A DNA stretch of 64,000 nt from CAVPTL01 sp963794415. Its GTDB lineage: Bacteria > Actinomycetota > Thermoleophilia > Gaiellales > JAICJC01. The translations under genes and the position numbers were made by a program. The notes beneath the pieces are model-generated. The model searched no databases, was not told the origin of the DNA, and saw only the letters and a list, made by a program, of their open reading frames with translations. This document shows, piece after piece, positions 8,710 to 16,930 of the stretch; within the stretch, counting starts at the first letter, position 1; each line of letters opens with the position of its first letter. Location: the NCBI GenBank assembly GCA_963794415.1, contig CAWCDI010000005.1, positions 248,001-312,000 of the forward strand, read 5' to 3'.

Positions 8710-9210
8710 ATGGAGTTGCCTTCATCCGCGCAGGCGCCGGACACCGCCGAGGTTGAGCGGGTCTTCCGCGAATCCTCAAACCAGGTGTGGCGGGCAGTGC
8801 TCGCCGTGACGGCCGGGCGCGCGGATATCGCAGATGAGGTCACAGCCGAGGCGTTCGCGCGGGCGCTCGCTCATGCGGGAAGCATCCGGGATCCGCTCGC
8901 CTGGGTATTCCGCACCGCGTTTCGGCTTGCCTTCAGCGAGATGCGGCGCGAGCGTGCGACGTCTTCACTCAGAGACGTCGATGCGCACGAGCCGATCGCC
9001 GAGCGGCCCAGCGCGCGCCTCGTCGGCATGCTCGAGGTGCTCTCCCCGCAGCAGCGCGCAGCAGTGTTCTTGCACTACCACGCGGATCTCCCGGTGCAGG
9101 AGGTGGCGCGACGGATGGGCACGTCGACGGCGACCGTGAAGGTGCACCTGCATCGCGGCCGCCGGCGGCTCCGCGGGATGCTGGAAAACGAGGAGGGACG
9201 AGATGGATGA
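8710..9210 (+). CDS. ECF-type RNA polymerase sigma factor
   Basis: 166 residues. Region 2 spans about residues 15-80 (VFRESSNQVWRAVLAVTAGR, then ADEVTAEAFARAL and WVFRTAFRLAFSEMRR). Region 4 spans about 105-155 (LSPQQRAAVFLHYHADLPVQ, then a helix-turn-helix ending TATVKVHLHRGRRRL). There is no region 3, as expected for an ECF sigma factor. ATG 8710 is preferred over GTG 8707 because GAGAGG lies eight bases upstream. Its 3' end overlaps the start of the next gene by 8 nt, and that gene encodes a likely membrane partner controlling it. Confidence 0.9.
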   Translation: MELPSSAQAPDTAEVERVFRESSNQVWRAVLAVTAGRADIADEVTAEAFARALAHAGSIRDPLAWVFRTAFRLAFSEMRRERATSSLRDVDAHEPIAERPSARLVGMLEVLSPQQRAAVFLHYHADLPVQEVARRMGTSTATVKVHLHRGRRRLRGMLENEEGRDG

Positions 9211-10585
9211 CGAGCTGAAACTGGTGCTGGCGGAGCTCGACGAGTTCGAGCCGCCCACCGATCTCTGGGAGCGGGTGAGGCGCCGCCGGGTCGCACCCGG
9301 TCGCCGTCTGTCACGCGGCTGGATCGCAGCCGGCGCAGTGGCGGTGATCTGCCTGGTGATCGCTGTGATCGGAGTGACCGCGACGCGGGGGCACGAGTCC
9401 GCCCCGACGCTCGCGGTGGCAACGCCGAGCCATCTCGTGCCCGGCAGCATCAATTATGACGCGAGCCTCCCTGCGCCACCGCGCCCACTCGTCACCCTGA
9501 ACGGTGTCTCGGCGTCGTCTCCCACGAGCGCGTGGATCGTCGGAAGGCGACCAACCCCCAAAGGCTCGGTGCCGCTCGCGTGGCGCTGGACCGGGCAGAC
9601 GTGGGTCAACGTACCCGTCGATTCTCCAGATCAGCGCTCCGACTTTCAGGCCGTCACCACCCTGTCGCCCACCGATGCGTGGGCGGTCGGCATCAAGGGC
9701 GACAACACCTCCGACGAGTACGGGAGCCCGCTCGCGATGCACTGGGATGGCCGGCGCTGGAATGCCGTCGAGACCGGCGTCGCGAGCGGGATCCTCTTCG
9801 GGGTCGGGGCCACCGGGCGAGCAGATGTCTGGGCCGTCGGAGGGACGGGCGGCGTCGGCCACAGTCCACTGGCTCTGCACTGGAACGGGACACGATGGAA
9901 CCGGGTGCAGCTCCCAGCGTTCACGGGCGACGTGGGGGCTCTCACCAACGTGGAGGCGGTGTCGCCGAGTGACGTGTGGATCACGAATAGCCCAGCGGGT
10001 GGCGGCACGCGGAGCGTCATCCTCCACTGGGACGGCCATCGCGTGGAGCGCATGCCCGACCCATTCGGCGCGAGCGATCCACCTGCAGCGATCGCCGCGA
10101 GCTCCGCCTCTGACGTATGGGCCGTGGGCTCGGCGTCCGATCGTCCTGCATGCGCCAACGCACACGTGCTGCCGCTCGCCGCACACTGGGACGGCTCGTC
10201 GTGGACACGAGAAGACCCCGAGCTGATCGGCACCGACACCGACCCCAGCAGCGTCAGCACCGCCCAGTCTGGAGGATCTGGATGGCTCGCGGGATCCACT
10301 GCGACGCTGCACTACTACCCCGACCGCTGCCACACCGGAAACGGCGGCTTTGGCATCCAGGGGTCACTCCCGGGGTTGATGGTGCAGCACCTCGCCGACG
10401 GCCGCTGGTCGAAGGTGGAGGTGCCCCGGAGAGAGCTTTTCACAGGACTGGCGGAGGTCGCCCCTGATCGGGCCGGCGGTGCCTGGATCATCGCATCCGA
10501 TGACTGGAGCGCGACGGTGGCCCGGCTCGTGGGCGGCAGGTGGGTGAGCGTGCGTCATCCGAGCGCGGTCGCGTCGACGTCGTGA
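9203..10585 (+). CDS. Membrane-anchored beta-propeller protein, probable anti-sigma partner
   Basis: 460 residues. A cytoplasmic N-terminus of about 45 residues (DDELKLVLAELDEFEPP, then WERVRRRR) precedes one transmembrane helix (GAVAVICLVIAVIGV, about 50-65) and an outside domain of about 380 residues. This domain contains repeats of the type S-x-x-D-x-W-x-V-G followed by ALHWNG/AMHWDG and a Trp, consistent with propeller blades. The N-terminus resembles the short region of transmembrane anti-sigma factors but has no zinc HxxxCxxC motif. Overlap with the sigma gene strongly suggests a signalling pair in which the propeller senses something outside. Exact sigma-binding activity is inferred. 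Confidence 0.75.
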   Translation: MDDELKLVLAELDEFEPPTDLWERVRRRRVAPGRRLSRGWIAAGAVAVICLVIAVIGVTATRGHESAPTLAVATPSHLVPGSINYDASLPAPPRPLVTLNGVSASSPTSAWIVGRRPTPKGSVPLAWRWTGQTWVNVPVDSPDQRSDFQAVTTLSPTDAWAVGIKGDNTSDEYGSPLAMHWDGRRWNAVETGVASGILFGVGATGRADVWAVGGTGGVGHSPLALHWNGTRWNRVQLPAFTGDVGALTNVEAVSPSDVWITNSPAGGGTRSVILHWDGHRVERMPDPFGASDPPAAIAASSASDVWAVGSASDRPACANAHVLPLAAHWDGSSWTREDPELIGTDTDPSSVSTAQSGGSGWLAGSTATLHYYPDRCHTGNGGFGIQGSLPGLMVQHLADGRWSKVEVPRRELFTGLAEVAPDRAGGAWIIASDDWSATVARLVGGRWVSVRHPSAVASTS

Positions 10586-10674
10586 CCGATGTCATCCTCT
10601 CGCTGCCGCCACCCTGGTCACCGCCACAACGTGGGATAGGCTCTCGCGAATGCCGCTGCATCACCCCAGGCCAC

Positions 10675-11082
10675 ATGCTGGCTAGCTGGTTTCGGGCTCG
10701 CTCGCGGTGGTCGCGGGCAGGAGTGGTCGTTGCCGCGATGGGCGCTCTCGTGGTCGCCTACGCCGCGTTCGCGGTCTTCGCGCTGAACTGGTCGTGGCCC
10801 TACCCCCGGGTATTGCCCCCTGCAGTCGAATACCGAGGCGTCCATATGGCAAGGGACGGCAGCGCTGGGTGCCACCCGCTCAGCTACTGGTACGGCCCGC
10901 GGAAGCCGGGCAATCTTCCGCGGGGCTCGGTGTTCGCGCTGCAACCGATGACGAGTGCGCTCGGGTTCAACCGTCCGCGGGTCTTCGGATATCGCGCTCG
11001 AGTTATCCCATGGAGCTTCGAATCCGTGTTCGTCCAAAACGGCGGGTGCTACAACGTCTACTACGACACGCAAGAGGGTTAA
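10675..11082 (+). CDS. Membrane-anchored protein of unknown function
   Basis: 135 residues from ATG 10675, chosen because it precedes a basic stretch and a transmembrane helix (AGVVVAAMGALVVAYAAFAV, about residues 16-35). The rest is a small outside domain with two Cys (GCHPLSYWYG and GGCYNVYYD) that may form a disulfide. No family recognised. It lies 6 nt ahead of the kinase/GrpB fusion gene, so the two may be cotranscribed. Confidence 0.6.
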   Translation: MLASWFRARSRWSRAGVVVAAMGALVVAYAAFAVFALNWSWPYPRVLPPAVEYRGVHMARDGSAGCHPLSYWYGPRKPGNLPRGSVFALQPMTSALGFNRPRVFGYRARVIPWSFESVFVQNGGCYNVYYDTQEG

Positions 11083-11088
11083 ATCGCG

Positions 11089-12105
11089 GTGGGCGCCATC
11101 TACCTGATCACCGGCCCGATGGCAGCAGGGAAGTCCACCGTCTCACGCCTGCTCGCCTCGCGGTTCGAGCGCGGCGTGCATCTCGAGGGTGACGCGTTTC
11201 GCCGGAGCATCGTGAGCGGGCGGGTGGACATCACGCCCGACCTCCCGGAGGAGGCGCTCGCGCAGCTGCACCTGCGCTACCGGCTCGCCGCTGCCGCCGC
11301 AGACGGCTACTTCGAGGCCGGCTTCACCGTCGCGCTGGAGGACGTGGTCGCAGGGCCGCTGCTCGGCGATTGGCGGATGATGCTGCGCAGCCGCCCGTGC
11401 CACGTCGTCGTCCTCTTCCCGTCGATGGAAGCGATCGCCGCGCGAGAGGCCGGGCGCGCCGAAAAAGGCTACGTGGACTGGACGGTCGAGCAGCTCTACG
11501 ACGGCTTCCAGCAACATACGCCGCGCGTCGGCATGTGGCTCGATACGACCAACATGACCGCGGACGAGACCGTCGATGAGATCCTTCGTCGAACGAGCTC
11601 TGCGCGTGAAGCGATCGTGATCAGCGACTACGACGCGGACTGGCCGCGGCAGTTCGAGGAGATCGCGCTGCCCGTGCGTGAAGCGATGGCCAGTCTCGGC
11701 GCCACCATTGAGCACATCGGCAGCACCTCGGTGCCCGGCCTCGCCGCCAAGCCGATCATCGATATCGATGTGGTAGTGCGCTCTACCGGCGATGTGCAGC
11801 CCGCGATCGACCGGCTCCGCGCGCTGGGCTACGAGTACCAGGGCGACAAGGGCATCCCGGGCAGGGACGCGTTCCTCGCGCCGCGCGGCTCTCGCCCCCA
11901 CCACCTCTACGTGGTCGTCGGAGGCACCGAGCCTCACCGCAACCACATCGAGTTTCGCGACGAGCTTCGGGCCCATCCCGAGGTGGCGCACGACTACGCC
12001 GCTCTCAAGCTGAGGCTCGCGAACGAGCATCAGGCCGACCGGCTGGGCTACACCGACGGCAAGGATGCGTTCGTGGCCGAGGTGCTGCGCGCGGCCCGGC
12101 CCTAG
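11089..12105 (+). CDS. P-loop kinase fused to GrpB (UPF0157) domain
   Basis: 338 residues from a GTG. The N-terminal half is a P-loop phosphotransferase of the AAA_33/chloramphenicol-phosphotransferase type: Walker A GPMAAGKST (about 9-17), EGDAFRRSIVSG and the lid-like AREAGRAEKGYVDWT. The C-terminal half (about 175-335) is a GrpB domain of the nucleotidyltransferase-like fold with HIGSTSVPGLAAKPIIDIDV carrying the metal-binding acidic pair, and FRDELRAHPEVAHDYAALK. GrpB domains fused to dephospho-CoA kinase are known in actinobacteria; here the kinase is of another type. Substrates unknown; a two-step nucleotide or small-molecule modification is inferred. Confidence 0.85.
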   Translation: MGAIYLITGPMAAGKSTVSRLLASRFERGVHLEGDAFRRSIVSGRVDITPDLPEEALAQLHLRYRLAAAAADGYFEAGFTVALEDVVAGPLLGDWRMMLRSRPCHVVVLFPSMEAIAAREAGRAEKGYVDWTVEQLYDGFQQHTPRVGMWLDTTNMTADETVDEILRRTSSAREAIVISDYDADWPRQFEEIALPVREAMASLGATIEHIGSTSVPGLAAKPIIDIDVVVRSTGDVQPAIDRLRALGYEYQGDKGIPGRDAFLAPRGSRPHHLYVVVGGTEPHRNHIEFRDELRAHPEVAHDYAALKLRLANEHQADRLGYTDGKDAFVAEVLRAARP

Positions 12106-12281
12106 ATCGGTACCTCGGGAATCGGCTCGGGAGGCCGGGTTCCGACCTCGTGGCGGGGCTTCGTCACGATCCTCGCGACGCAGGCACCCAGAGCGGCGAG
12201 GATCGCAACCGCGTTTGCGAGCGTCATCGAGGCCAGTACCAGCCCGCTGCGACCGCGTTTGCCTCCAGCCCCGGACGACAT
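12102..12281 (-). CDS. Small membrane protein, 59 residues
   Basis: 59 residues from ATG 12281. A Gly/Lys/Arg-rich N-terminus is followed by one hydrophobic helix, LVLASMTLANAVAILAALGA, and a Pro/Glu-rich tail (PPEPIPEVP). It is convergent with the kinase/GrpB gene, their stops overlapping by 4 nt. No family recognised. Moderately likely to be real on composition alone. Confidence 0.45.
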   Translation of the reverse strand: MSSGAGGKRGRSGLVLASMTLANAVAILAALGACVARIVTKPRHEVGTRPPEPIPEVPI

Positions 12282-12610
12282 CGGCCGATCGTACACCAGC
12301 GCGGCCAACCTGACTCCGCTGCATCGGCTCGACGCCCCTACGCGCGTTTTGACATCACACGCATACACATTGCGTATGCCAGGTGATTGTTTGCCGACGA
12401 TCGGTGCGCAACTTCACACGTATTGCCGGCGCGCAATGCGTTTCCCAGTTTACGTCACATGAATCTCACCATTACGTAAACTGCATGCAACGGGGCGGCG
12501 AATCCCGCTCCAGCAGGCCAGATCCCGCGTTTCGTAACGAGCGCGTCAGATTACGAGCGATCGCGCTGCAGCAGGCGAGAATATATCTCTGCATCGAGCC
12601 GCCTTGTAGA
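12282..12610. promoter_or_regulatory. A/T-richer intergenic region with inverted repeats
   Basis: About 330 nt with no gene. It is visibly richer in A+T than its surroundings and contains a perfect 10-bp inverted repeat, CAGTTTACGT (12446-12455) and ACGTAAACTG (12474-12483), with an 18-nt spacer. A smaller one is GCATAC (12361-12366) and GTATGC (12374-12379). Both lie upstream of the promoter of the beta-propeller gene and could be regulator sites or a stem-loop. No coding sequence is supported here. Confidence 0.45.
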
Positions 12611-12638
12611 TTGACATGTTGCATCTGCGATGTACCCT
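12611..12638 (+). promoter_or_regulatory. Predicted promoter of propeller gene 1
   Basis: A perfect -35 consensus TTGACA (12611-12616) is followed after 16 bases by TACCCT (12633-12638). GGAGGAGG at 12665-12672 is a strong ribosome site nine bases before the ATG at 12682, leaving a leader of about 37 nt. Confidence 0.55.
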
Positions 12639-12681
12639 CGGATGAAGCAATAACGCTCCAAGGCGGAGGAGGCGCGGCACG

Positions 12682-13884
12682 ATGCGACGCGTATCGAGGT
12701 TGGGTGCAGTGGTGGTTGCGGCAAGCGTGGCTGCGCTTGTGACGGCGGCAGTGGCCGACGCAGCAGTGGTACAGAAGAAGCCCTCGTCCCAGTACGGGGC
12801 CAACGGCACAGTGCGGGTGACGCTCGTCGTCGGAAACACGACGTACCTCGGCGGGCAGTTCACGGCGATGCAGCCGAACGCGGGCGGCGCGGCGGTGACG
12901 CGAAACCACGTCGCCGCGGTCAACACGACCACCGGCGCGCTCCTGCCCTGGAACCCCAACGTGAACGGCGCGGTGTACGCGCTCACCGTGAACAACGGCC
13001 ACGTCTACATCGGCGGATCGTTCACCACGGTGAACGGCGCGGCACACAAGAACGTCGCCGAGGTCAACACCTCGAACGGTACGCCCGTCGCCGGCTTCGG
13101 CAACACGCTCAAGCCGAACAAGGCCGTGCGCGGCCTGGCGGTCTCCTCGACCGGTGACCTCTTCGTCGGCGGCGCGTTCACGTCGCCGCGGCGCTTCGCG
13201 CTGAAGGCCAACGCGACCACGGGCGTGCTCAACCCCGCGTTCGCGCCGGTCATCACCAACAGCCTGGGGACGAGCCCCGAGGTGCGTGCAGTCGCGGTCA
13301 ACGCCAGCGGCACCCGCGTGATCCTCGGCGGGTTCTTCAACCAGCTGAACAACGGCGCCCCCGGCGACCCCGACACGACCAACCTCGGCGTCGGCGCAGT
13401 CGATCCGAACACGGGCGCATCGCTTCCGTGGGCCTGGCACACCAGCGACCTGCAGACGTTCAGGCAGTTCCAGCTGCTCGCCTTCACACAGGACGGCTCG
13501 ACGCTGTTCGGGGCCGGCACCGGTAACGGCGGCTCGGCCATGTCCTGGAACATCGAGACCGGCACCCTCAACTACATCGAGGGCTTCAACGGCAACGTCG
13601 TCGGTGTGGGTGTCGCCGACGGAGTGCTCTACATGGGCGGCCACTTCTCCGGCTACGACGGGCCAGTCCCGGGGAGCAACTTCACCACCCCGATCGCGAC
13701 CCGCGACAAGCTGGCGGCCGTCGATGAGGCCACCGGCCAGGTGCTCTCGCCCTGGAATCCGTCGGTCAACACGAACCTCGGCATCGAGGCTCTGAGCGCA
13801 GGTGGCACCTCGGTTGCCATCGGCGGTGAGTTCACCTCGGTCGCCGGCGTCTCACAGCAGCACTTCACGCTGTTCCACCAGTAA
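12682..13884 (+). CDS. Secreted delta-60-type beta-propeller protein, paralogue 1
   Basis: 400 residues with a cleavable signal peptide (SRLGAVVVAASVAALVTAAV, then ADA). The mature part is a string of propeller blades, each with a Y/V-x-G-G-x-F turn: YLGGQFTAM, YIGGSFTTV, FVGGAFTSP, ILGGFFNQL, YMGGHFSGY, AIGGEFTSV, interleaved with TTGALLPWNPN-type strands. This is the delta-60/DUF5122 repeat pattern. Two further copies lie in this window; the one at 43908-45110 is the same length and closest in sequence. Presumed extracellular or surface-bound; function unknown, and no catalytic residues are evident. Confidence 0.85.
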   Translation: MRRVSRLGAVVVAASVAALVTAAVADAAVVQKKPSSQYGANGTVRVTLVVGNTTYLGGQFTAMQPNAGGAAVTRNHVAAVNTTTGALLPWNPNVNGAVYALTVNNGHVYIGGSFTTVNGAAHKNVAEVNTSNGTPVAGFGNTLKPNKAVRGLAVSSTGDLFVGGAFTSPRRFALKANATTGVLNPAFAPVITNSLGTSPEVRAVAVNASGTRVILGGFFNQLNNGAPGDPDTTNLGVGAVDPNTGASLPWAWHTSDLQTFRQFQLLAFTQDGSTLFGAGTGNGGSAMSWNIETGTLNYIEGFNGNVVGVGVADGVLYMGGHFSGYDGPVPGSNFTTPIATRDKLAAVDEATGQVLSPWNPSVNTNLGIEALSAGGTSVAIGGEFTSVAGVSQQHFTLFHQ

Positions 13885-13912
13885 CCCCGGCTCCAAGTCC
13901 CCTGCCCGGCTG

Positions 13913-13942
13913 ATGCCGGCGGCCCGAACAGGCCGTCGGCAT
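13913..13942 (+). terminator. Hairpin after propeller gene 1
   Basis: ATGCCGGCGGCC (13913-13924) pairs with GGCCGTCGGCAT (13931-13942) with one mismatch and a 6-nt loop, 29 nt after the stop. No T-tract follows, as is usual in very G+C-rich genomes. Confidence 0.5.
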
Positions 13943-13990
13943 TGGCCGTGGGCGTCTTCATGGAGTCGGGCACCGCCCACCCAGGGCCGA

Positions 13991-14185
13991 TCAGGCGGAC
14001 TTGTGGCCCTCGTCGTAGAGCGTGAGTGCGACGCTCGCCAACACGATCACCACGAACCCGGCGATCGCCAGGCCACCGCCGCCGAAGAGCGACCCCCATA
14101 GGCAGAGCGTCACTCCGGCAACGCGCATTGCGACCTGCAGCCTCCAGTGCCTCTGGGAGAGCAGGTTTCGGTAAAGCCAGGTCAC
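13991..14185 (-). CDS. Small two-helix membrane protein, 64 residues
   Basis: 64 residues from GTG 14185. A basic amphipathic N-terminus is followed by two hydrophobic segments, AGVTLCLWGSLFGGGGLAI and AGFVVIVLASVALTLY, and a charged tail. It lies between the propeller gene and the MFS pump and is read on the same strand as the pump. No family recognised. Confidence 0.55.
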   Translation of the reverse strand: MTWLYRNLLSQRHWRLQVAMRVAGVTLCLWGSLFGGGGLAIAGFVVIVLASVALTLYDEGHKSA

Positions 14186-14260
14186 CGGGAGTCCGGTGAG
14201 AGGGGAGCCATGCGTCGAGCCTACACGCCTCTCAAGCTCGCGGGCAGCTCAGGCTCAGCT

Positions 14261-15823
14261 CTAAGCGACCGCGCCGGCGTCCGGCGTCGTGTCGCCGACG
14301 GGCTCTGCCTGCGGCGGCGTCCAGAAGTCGGCGCGTCGCACGAGCCCGGCGCAGAGGGCGCCGAAGAGCACCACGCCGGCGCCGATGATCAGGATGGTGT
14401 TCATGCCCGAGACGAACGCCTGATGCGACACGCGGGTGATCGCAGGGTTCTGCGGGTTGAGCGCCGCCGCCGCCCGGGTGCCGCCCGAGGCGATGGTCTT
14501 GGCCAGCGTCGAGGCGGGCACGCCGAGGTTTCCGCGGTCGGCGAGATCCCCCGTGACCTGGTGCTGGAAGATGGCGCCGAGGGCCGCCACTCCCGTGGCG
14601 AGGCCGCCGATCCTGCAGGTGTTGCTGATGCCCGAGGCCATCCCGGCGCGCTGCGGCTCGACCACTCCGAGGCCGATCTTCGCGATCGCCGGGTTGACGA
14701 TGCCGATGCCAAAGCCGGTGAGCAGGAGCCCCGGGATGAGGTGCGTCCACGACGACCCCGTCGAGAGGCCCGCCATCGAGGCGATGCCGATGCTGGTCAC
14801 CAGCATCCCGAACCCGAGCACCGCGCCTGGCGGGAAGCGCTCCACCACAGAGCGGGTCGCGAGCGGCACGATGAAGAGGAGCACCGTGGACGGCAGCAGC
14901 CGGACGCCGCCGGCGAGCGGCGAGTAGCCGAGGTCGTTCTGCAGGTAGAGCGTGATGTAGGGGTACATCGCGAACATCCCCGCCCCGATCGCGAACGTCG
15001 CGAGCGAGACCCCCACGAACCCGCGCTTGCGAAAGAGTGAGAGATCGAGCATCGGCCGCGCCTGCCGCAGCTCGGCCACGACGAACGCGATTGCCAGGAG
15101 GGCCGCGCCGGCGAAGAGCGCGAGGATCGTCTGGCTGCCCCACCCGTCGTCGTTGCCGCGCAGAAGTCCGAGGATCAGCAGGAAGAGCGCGCCCGCGAAG
15201 GTGATGAGCCCCGCGATGTCCAGCCGCTTGGCGTCGGGATCGCCGATGTTGACCATCTTGGCCGCCGCGAGCGCCACCGCCGCCACGCCGATGGGCACGT
15301 TCACGAAGAAGATCCAGCGCCAGCCGAGCGTGTCGGTGAGAAGGCCGCCGACCAGCGGGCCGACCGCCACCGCCGCCCCGACCGTCGCTCCCCAGGCGGC
15401 GATCGCCCGGCCGCGGTCGTGGCCGTGGTAGGTCTGCCCGATCAGCGCCAGGCTGGTGGCAAACATCGCGCCGCCGCCGAGTCCCTGGAGCGCGCGCGCC
15501 CAGATCAGGACCTCGGTGGACTGCGCCAGGCCGCACGCGACCGACGCCACCGTGAACACGATCAGCCCGACGATGAACACGCGCTTTCGCCCAAATCGGT
15601 CGGCCAGCGCGCCACACGTCAGGATCACGCTTGCGAGCGAGAGCGCGTAGGCGTCGATCACCCACTCGAGATCGGTGAAGCCCGAGTGCAGATCACGTTG
15701 GATCGTGGGCAGCGCCACCTGCACCACGGTGACGTCCACGAGCAGCATGAACGTCGCCGCGCAGAGCGCCACGAGCGTCCACCATCGCCATCCGCTGGAG
15801 TCGGCCGTTTCCACGCCCGGCAC
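14261..15823 (-). CDS. MFS drug efflux transporter, DHA2/EmrB-QacA type, 14 helices
   Basis: 520 residues with a 14-helix layout. It shows the hallmark motifs of the DHA2 family: motif D1-like LLVDVTVVQVALPTIQRDL in helix 1, the loop ADRFGRKRVF (motif A) and the helix-5 motif C region AVAVGPLVGGLLTDTLGWRW. A proton-driven exporter of lipophilic or cationic compounds is expected. GTG 15823 is the first usable start after the kinase stop, 9 nt away, so the pump appears to be the third gene of the response regulator-kinase operon and is a likely target of that system. An alternative GTG lies three codons downstream. Confidence 0.9.
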   Translation of the reverse strand: MPGVETADSSGWRWWTLVALCAATFMLLVDVTVVQVALPTIQRDLHSGFTDLEWVIDAYALSLASVILTCGALADRFGRKRVFIVGLIVFTVASVACGLAQSTEVLIWARALQGLGGGAMFATSLALIGQTYHGHDRGRAIAAWGATVGAAVAVGPLVGGLLTDTLGWRWIFFVNVPIGVAAVALAAAKMVNIGDPDAKRLDIAGLITFAGALFLLILGLLRGNDDGWGSQTILALFAGAALLAIAFVVAELRQARPMLDLSLFRKRGFVGVSLATFAIGAGMFAMYPYITLYLQNDLGYSPLAGGVRLLPSTVLLFIVPLATRSVVERFPPGAVLGFGMLVTSIGIASMAGLSTGSSWTHLIPGLLLTGFGIGIVNPAIAKIGLGVVEPQRAGMASGISNTCRIGGLATGVAALGAIFQHQVTGDLADRGNLGVPASTLAKTIASGGTRAAAALNPQNPAITRVSHQAFVSGMNTILIIGAGVVLFGALCAGLVRRADFWTPPQAEPVGDTTPDAGAVA

Positions 15824-15831
15824 GGTAGCGG

Positions 15832-16920
15832 TCAGCCTGTCCGGGGCACCGCCGGTAGCTGGACGGTCACGCGGAGCCCTCCGGCCGCGCGCGGCGTGAG
15901 CACGAGCATGCCGTCGTGGGCCTGGGCGATGGTCTTCACGATCGCGAGGCCGAGGCCCGCGCCGGCGTGATCTGCCCGGATGCGCTCGGTGCCGCGCAGG
16001 AACGGCTCGGCAAGCGCCGAGACCACCTGCGGGGTGAGCTTTGCGCCGGTGTTCTCGACTGTGAGCTCCACGCCGGCGGAGTCGGAGCTGGTCTCGACCC
16101 ACACCGCGCCGCGCTCGGGCAGGTTGTGGACGATCGCGTTCTGTACCAGGTTGGTGGTCATCTGCAGGAGCAGCGCGTGCGAGCCCACGGTGGGAGTCAC
16201 GTCGCCGGAGGTCTCGATCGTCAGGCCGCGCTGCTCGGCGAACGGCAGAAGGGTCTCGGCAGCCTCCTCGGCGATGAGCGACAGATCCACCTGCTCACGG
16301 GCGAACGACCGCTGGTCGGCGCGGCTCAGCAGGAGCAGCGCCTCGCTGAGGTCGATCGCCCGGACGTTCACGGCGTGGAGCCGGTCCACCAGCTCGCCGA
16401 CGTCGCGGCCCGGGTCGTTTCGCGCTACCTCGAGGATCGACTGCGTGATGGCGAGCGGCGTGCGCAGCTCATGCGACGCGTTCGCGGCGAACCGCTGCTG
16501 CTCTGCCACGTGCGCTTCGAGCGAGGCGAGCATCGCGTCGAACGCGTCTGCGAGCTCGCGAAACTCATCGTTTCGGCCCTCCATGCGGATCCGATGGGAG
16601 AGCGATCCCCCCGCGGCCAGGCGGGTCGCGTCGCTGATGCGGGAGAGCGGCGCCAGCATGCGGCCCGCGAGGATCCACCCGCCCACGAGCCCGAACAGCA
16701 AGAGGAACAGCAACACGGCAGCGGCCCTCGGCGCGAAGGTGTGGAGGAGGTTCGAGCGGATCGGGAAGATCGCATCGTGGAACGACGTGCCGGGCTTGAT
16801 GAGGAGCGCCTGGTCGGGCACGTAGCGCAGCAGGAAGAGCCAGACGGCAGCGAGCAGCAGCGCCCCGGCGACCATCAGGAACCCGGCGTAGCTGAGAGTC
16901 AGCTTCATCCGCACGCTCAT
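15832..16920 (-). CDS. Sensor histidine kinase (CutS-like)
   Basis: 362 residues. Two transmembrane helices (about residues 13-33, and about 64-86 with LLFLLLFGLVGGWILAG) flank a short external loop, followed by a HAMP region (MLAPLSRISDATRLAAGG) and the H box ASHELRTPL with the phosphorylated His. The ATP domain has N box NLVQNAIVHN, a G1 box written ENTG rather than the usual DNG, and G2 GAGLGLAIVK. The ENTG variant is familiar from actinobacterial CutS-type kinases. ATG 16920 lies 10 nt after the regulator's stop; a GTG at 16938 would overlap it by 8 nt. Confidence 0.92.
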   Translation of the reverse strand: MSVRMKLTLSYAGFLMVAGALLLAAVWLFLLRYVPDQALLIKPGTSFHDAIFPIRSNLLHTFAPRAAAVLLFLLLFGLVGGWILAGRMLAPLSRISDATRLAAGGSLSHRIRMEGRNDEFRELADAFDAMLASLEAHVAEQQRFAANASHELRTPLAITQSILEVARNDPGRDVGELVDRLHAVNVRAIDLSEALLLLSRADQRSFAREQVDLSLIAEEAAETLLPFAEQRGLTIETSGDVTPTVGSHALLLQMTTNLVQNAIVHNLPERGAVWVETSSDSAGVELTVENTGAKLTPQVVSALAEPFLRGTERIRADHAGAGLGLAIVKTIAQAHDGMLVLTPRAAGGLRVTVQLPAVPRTG

Positions 16921-16930
16921 CCCGGGCGCC

